Source: Lutibacter oricola
GTDB taxonomy: Bacteria > Bacteroidota > Bacteroidia > Flavobacteriales > Flavobacteriaceae
Assembly (NCBI RefSeq): GCF_900106565.1
Contig: NZ_FNNJ01000005.1
Location: 62,001 to 126,000, forward strand
Reading direction: 5' to 3'
Length of the DNA: 64,000 nucleotides
Positions 63,364-64,000 of this stretch are shown one piece after another. The notes beneath the pieces are model-generated. The model was not told the DNA's origin. It saw nothing but the letters and a program-made list of their open reading frames with translations, and searched no databases. Position numbers and translations under genes: made by a program. How positions within the stretch are numbered: position 1 is the stretch's first letter; the number at the start of each line of letters is the position of its first letter.

Positions 63364-64000
63364 ATGGGTAACGAAAAAGTTATAATAGAAAAAAATCAAG
63401 GTCAAGCATTATTAACCGAGAAAAAAGAAGGCAACGCAAAAAAGGTTTACCTTGAAAGTTATGGTTGCTCAATGAATTTAAATGATAGTGAGATTGTTGC
63501 TTCAATTCTTTCTGAAGAAGGCTACAACACTACACATTTAATGGAGGAAGCTGATTTGGTATTAGTTAATACCTGCTCTATTAGAGAAAAGGCAGAACAA
63601 ACTGTTAGAAAACGTTTAGAAAAATATAACGCTGTAAAAAGAATTAATCCAACTATGAAAGTTGGAGTTTTAGGTTGTATGGCCGAACGTTTAAAAGCTA
63701 AGTTTTTAGAAGAAGAAAAAATTGTTGATTTAGTTGTTGGGCCAGATGCTTATAGAGATTTACCTAACCTTTTAGCAGAAGTTGATTCTGGTAGAGATGC
63801 TGTTAATGTTATTCTTTCCAAAGAAGAAACCTACGGAGATGTATCACCTGTTAGACTTAACAGTAACGGTGTATCTGCTTTTGTATCCATAACTCGTGGT
63901 TGCGATAATATGTGTACATTTTGCGTTGTGCCATTTACAAGAGGACGAGAACGAAGTAGAGATCCAAAGAGCATTATTGAAGAAATTAGAGATTTAGTAA
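63364..64000 (+). CDS. miaB: MiaB, tRNA-2-methylthio-N6-isopentenyladenosine synthase (5' part)
   Basis: The first 212 residues of MiaB; the gene runs off the right edge of the window. This enzyme adds the methylthio group at A37 of tRNAs that read UNN codons. The N-terminal UPF0004 domain has its three iron-sulfur cysteines: Cys35 (ESYGCSMN), Cys71 (NTCSIREKA) and Cys105 (LGCMAE). The radical SAM motif CDNMCTFC is at 180-187 (Cys180, Cys184, Cys187). The absence of the downstream domain is due only to the window edge. It is divergent from the LVIVD lipoprotein gene. Confidence 0.95.
   Translation, partial: MGNEKVIIEKNQGQALLTEKKEGNAKKVYLESYGCSMNLNDSEIVASILSEEGYNTTHLMEEADLVLVNTCSIREKAEQTVRKRLEKYNAVKRINPTMKVGVLGCMAERLKAKFLEEEKIVDLVVGPDAYRDLPNLLAEVDSGRDAVNVILSKEETYGDVSPVRLNSNGVSAFVSITRGCDNMCTFCVVPFTRGRERSRDPKSIIEEIRDLV

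Overview
The window is a stretch of low-GC chromosome from a member of the Bacteroidota, almost certainly the family Flavobacteriaceae. The evidence is a complete gldKLMN cluster (gliding motility and type IX secretion), fused SecDF and CcsBA proteins, many Bacteroidota-type promoters (TAnnTTTG -7 box, often with TTG about 20 bases upstream), lipoproteins with short lipoboxes, and M56/TonB signalling proteins. The genus cannot be fixed from sequence alone. There are no rRNA or tRNA genes, CRISPR arrays, prophages or insertion sequences. The region is mostly conserved chromosome with short intergenic repeats.

Bases 1-7305, minus strand: a nitric oxide (NO) reductase locus. It reads Rrf2-type regulator, norC, norB, norQ, norD and a small lipoprotein, and it lies downstream of a tryptophanase gene. 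A near-perfect palindrome sits just upstream of the norC promoter, and a long hairpin terminator separates norCB from norQD. Bases 7650-11336, plus strand: the cytochrome c maturation protein CcsBA, which could serve NorC, and a small membrane TPR-like protein.

Bases 11401-19155: guaA with a LysM/receptor-like protein (minus strand), divergent from gyrB, a DUF6588-like outer-membrane protein and malate dehydrogenase. Bases 19237-26738: a VOC-domain protein and formate-tetrahydrofolate ligase (minus strand), then secDF, a hypoxanthine phosphoribosyltransferase-adenylate kinase fusion and obg. Bases 26735-29971: a TonB-domain lipoprotein, then a BlaI-type repressor with an M56 membrane protease fused to TonB-like and plug-like domains. 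Three copies of a 16-bp dyad operator lie between blaI and a divergent DUF456 gene. A probable small RNA on the minus strand lies just after DUF456.

Bases 30226-41002, plus strand: lysS, a POT peptide transporter and a series of secreted or lipoprotein enzymes (M3 peptidase, a carboxypeptidase-regulatory-like protein, a large zinc protease, a GH53 galactanase). Peptide import and extracellular proteolysis lie close together, which suggests a protein-degrading lifestyle with some plant or algal galactan use. Bases 41147-53371: a 49-codon ORF, PPK2, an M49-like peptidase with an unusual zinc motif, an MscS channel, a YgiQ radical SAM protein, a Spy-like periplasmic protein, then an ABC-F / PLP-enzyme / glucosaminidase operon, DUF983 and an FAD oxidoreductase.

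Bases 53443-61801, minus strand: topA, an arginase-fold protein that has lost most metal ligands, then gldK, gldL, gldM and gldN. The window closes with an LVIVD-repeat lipoprotein and the 5' part of miaB, which runs off the right edge.
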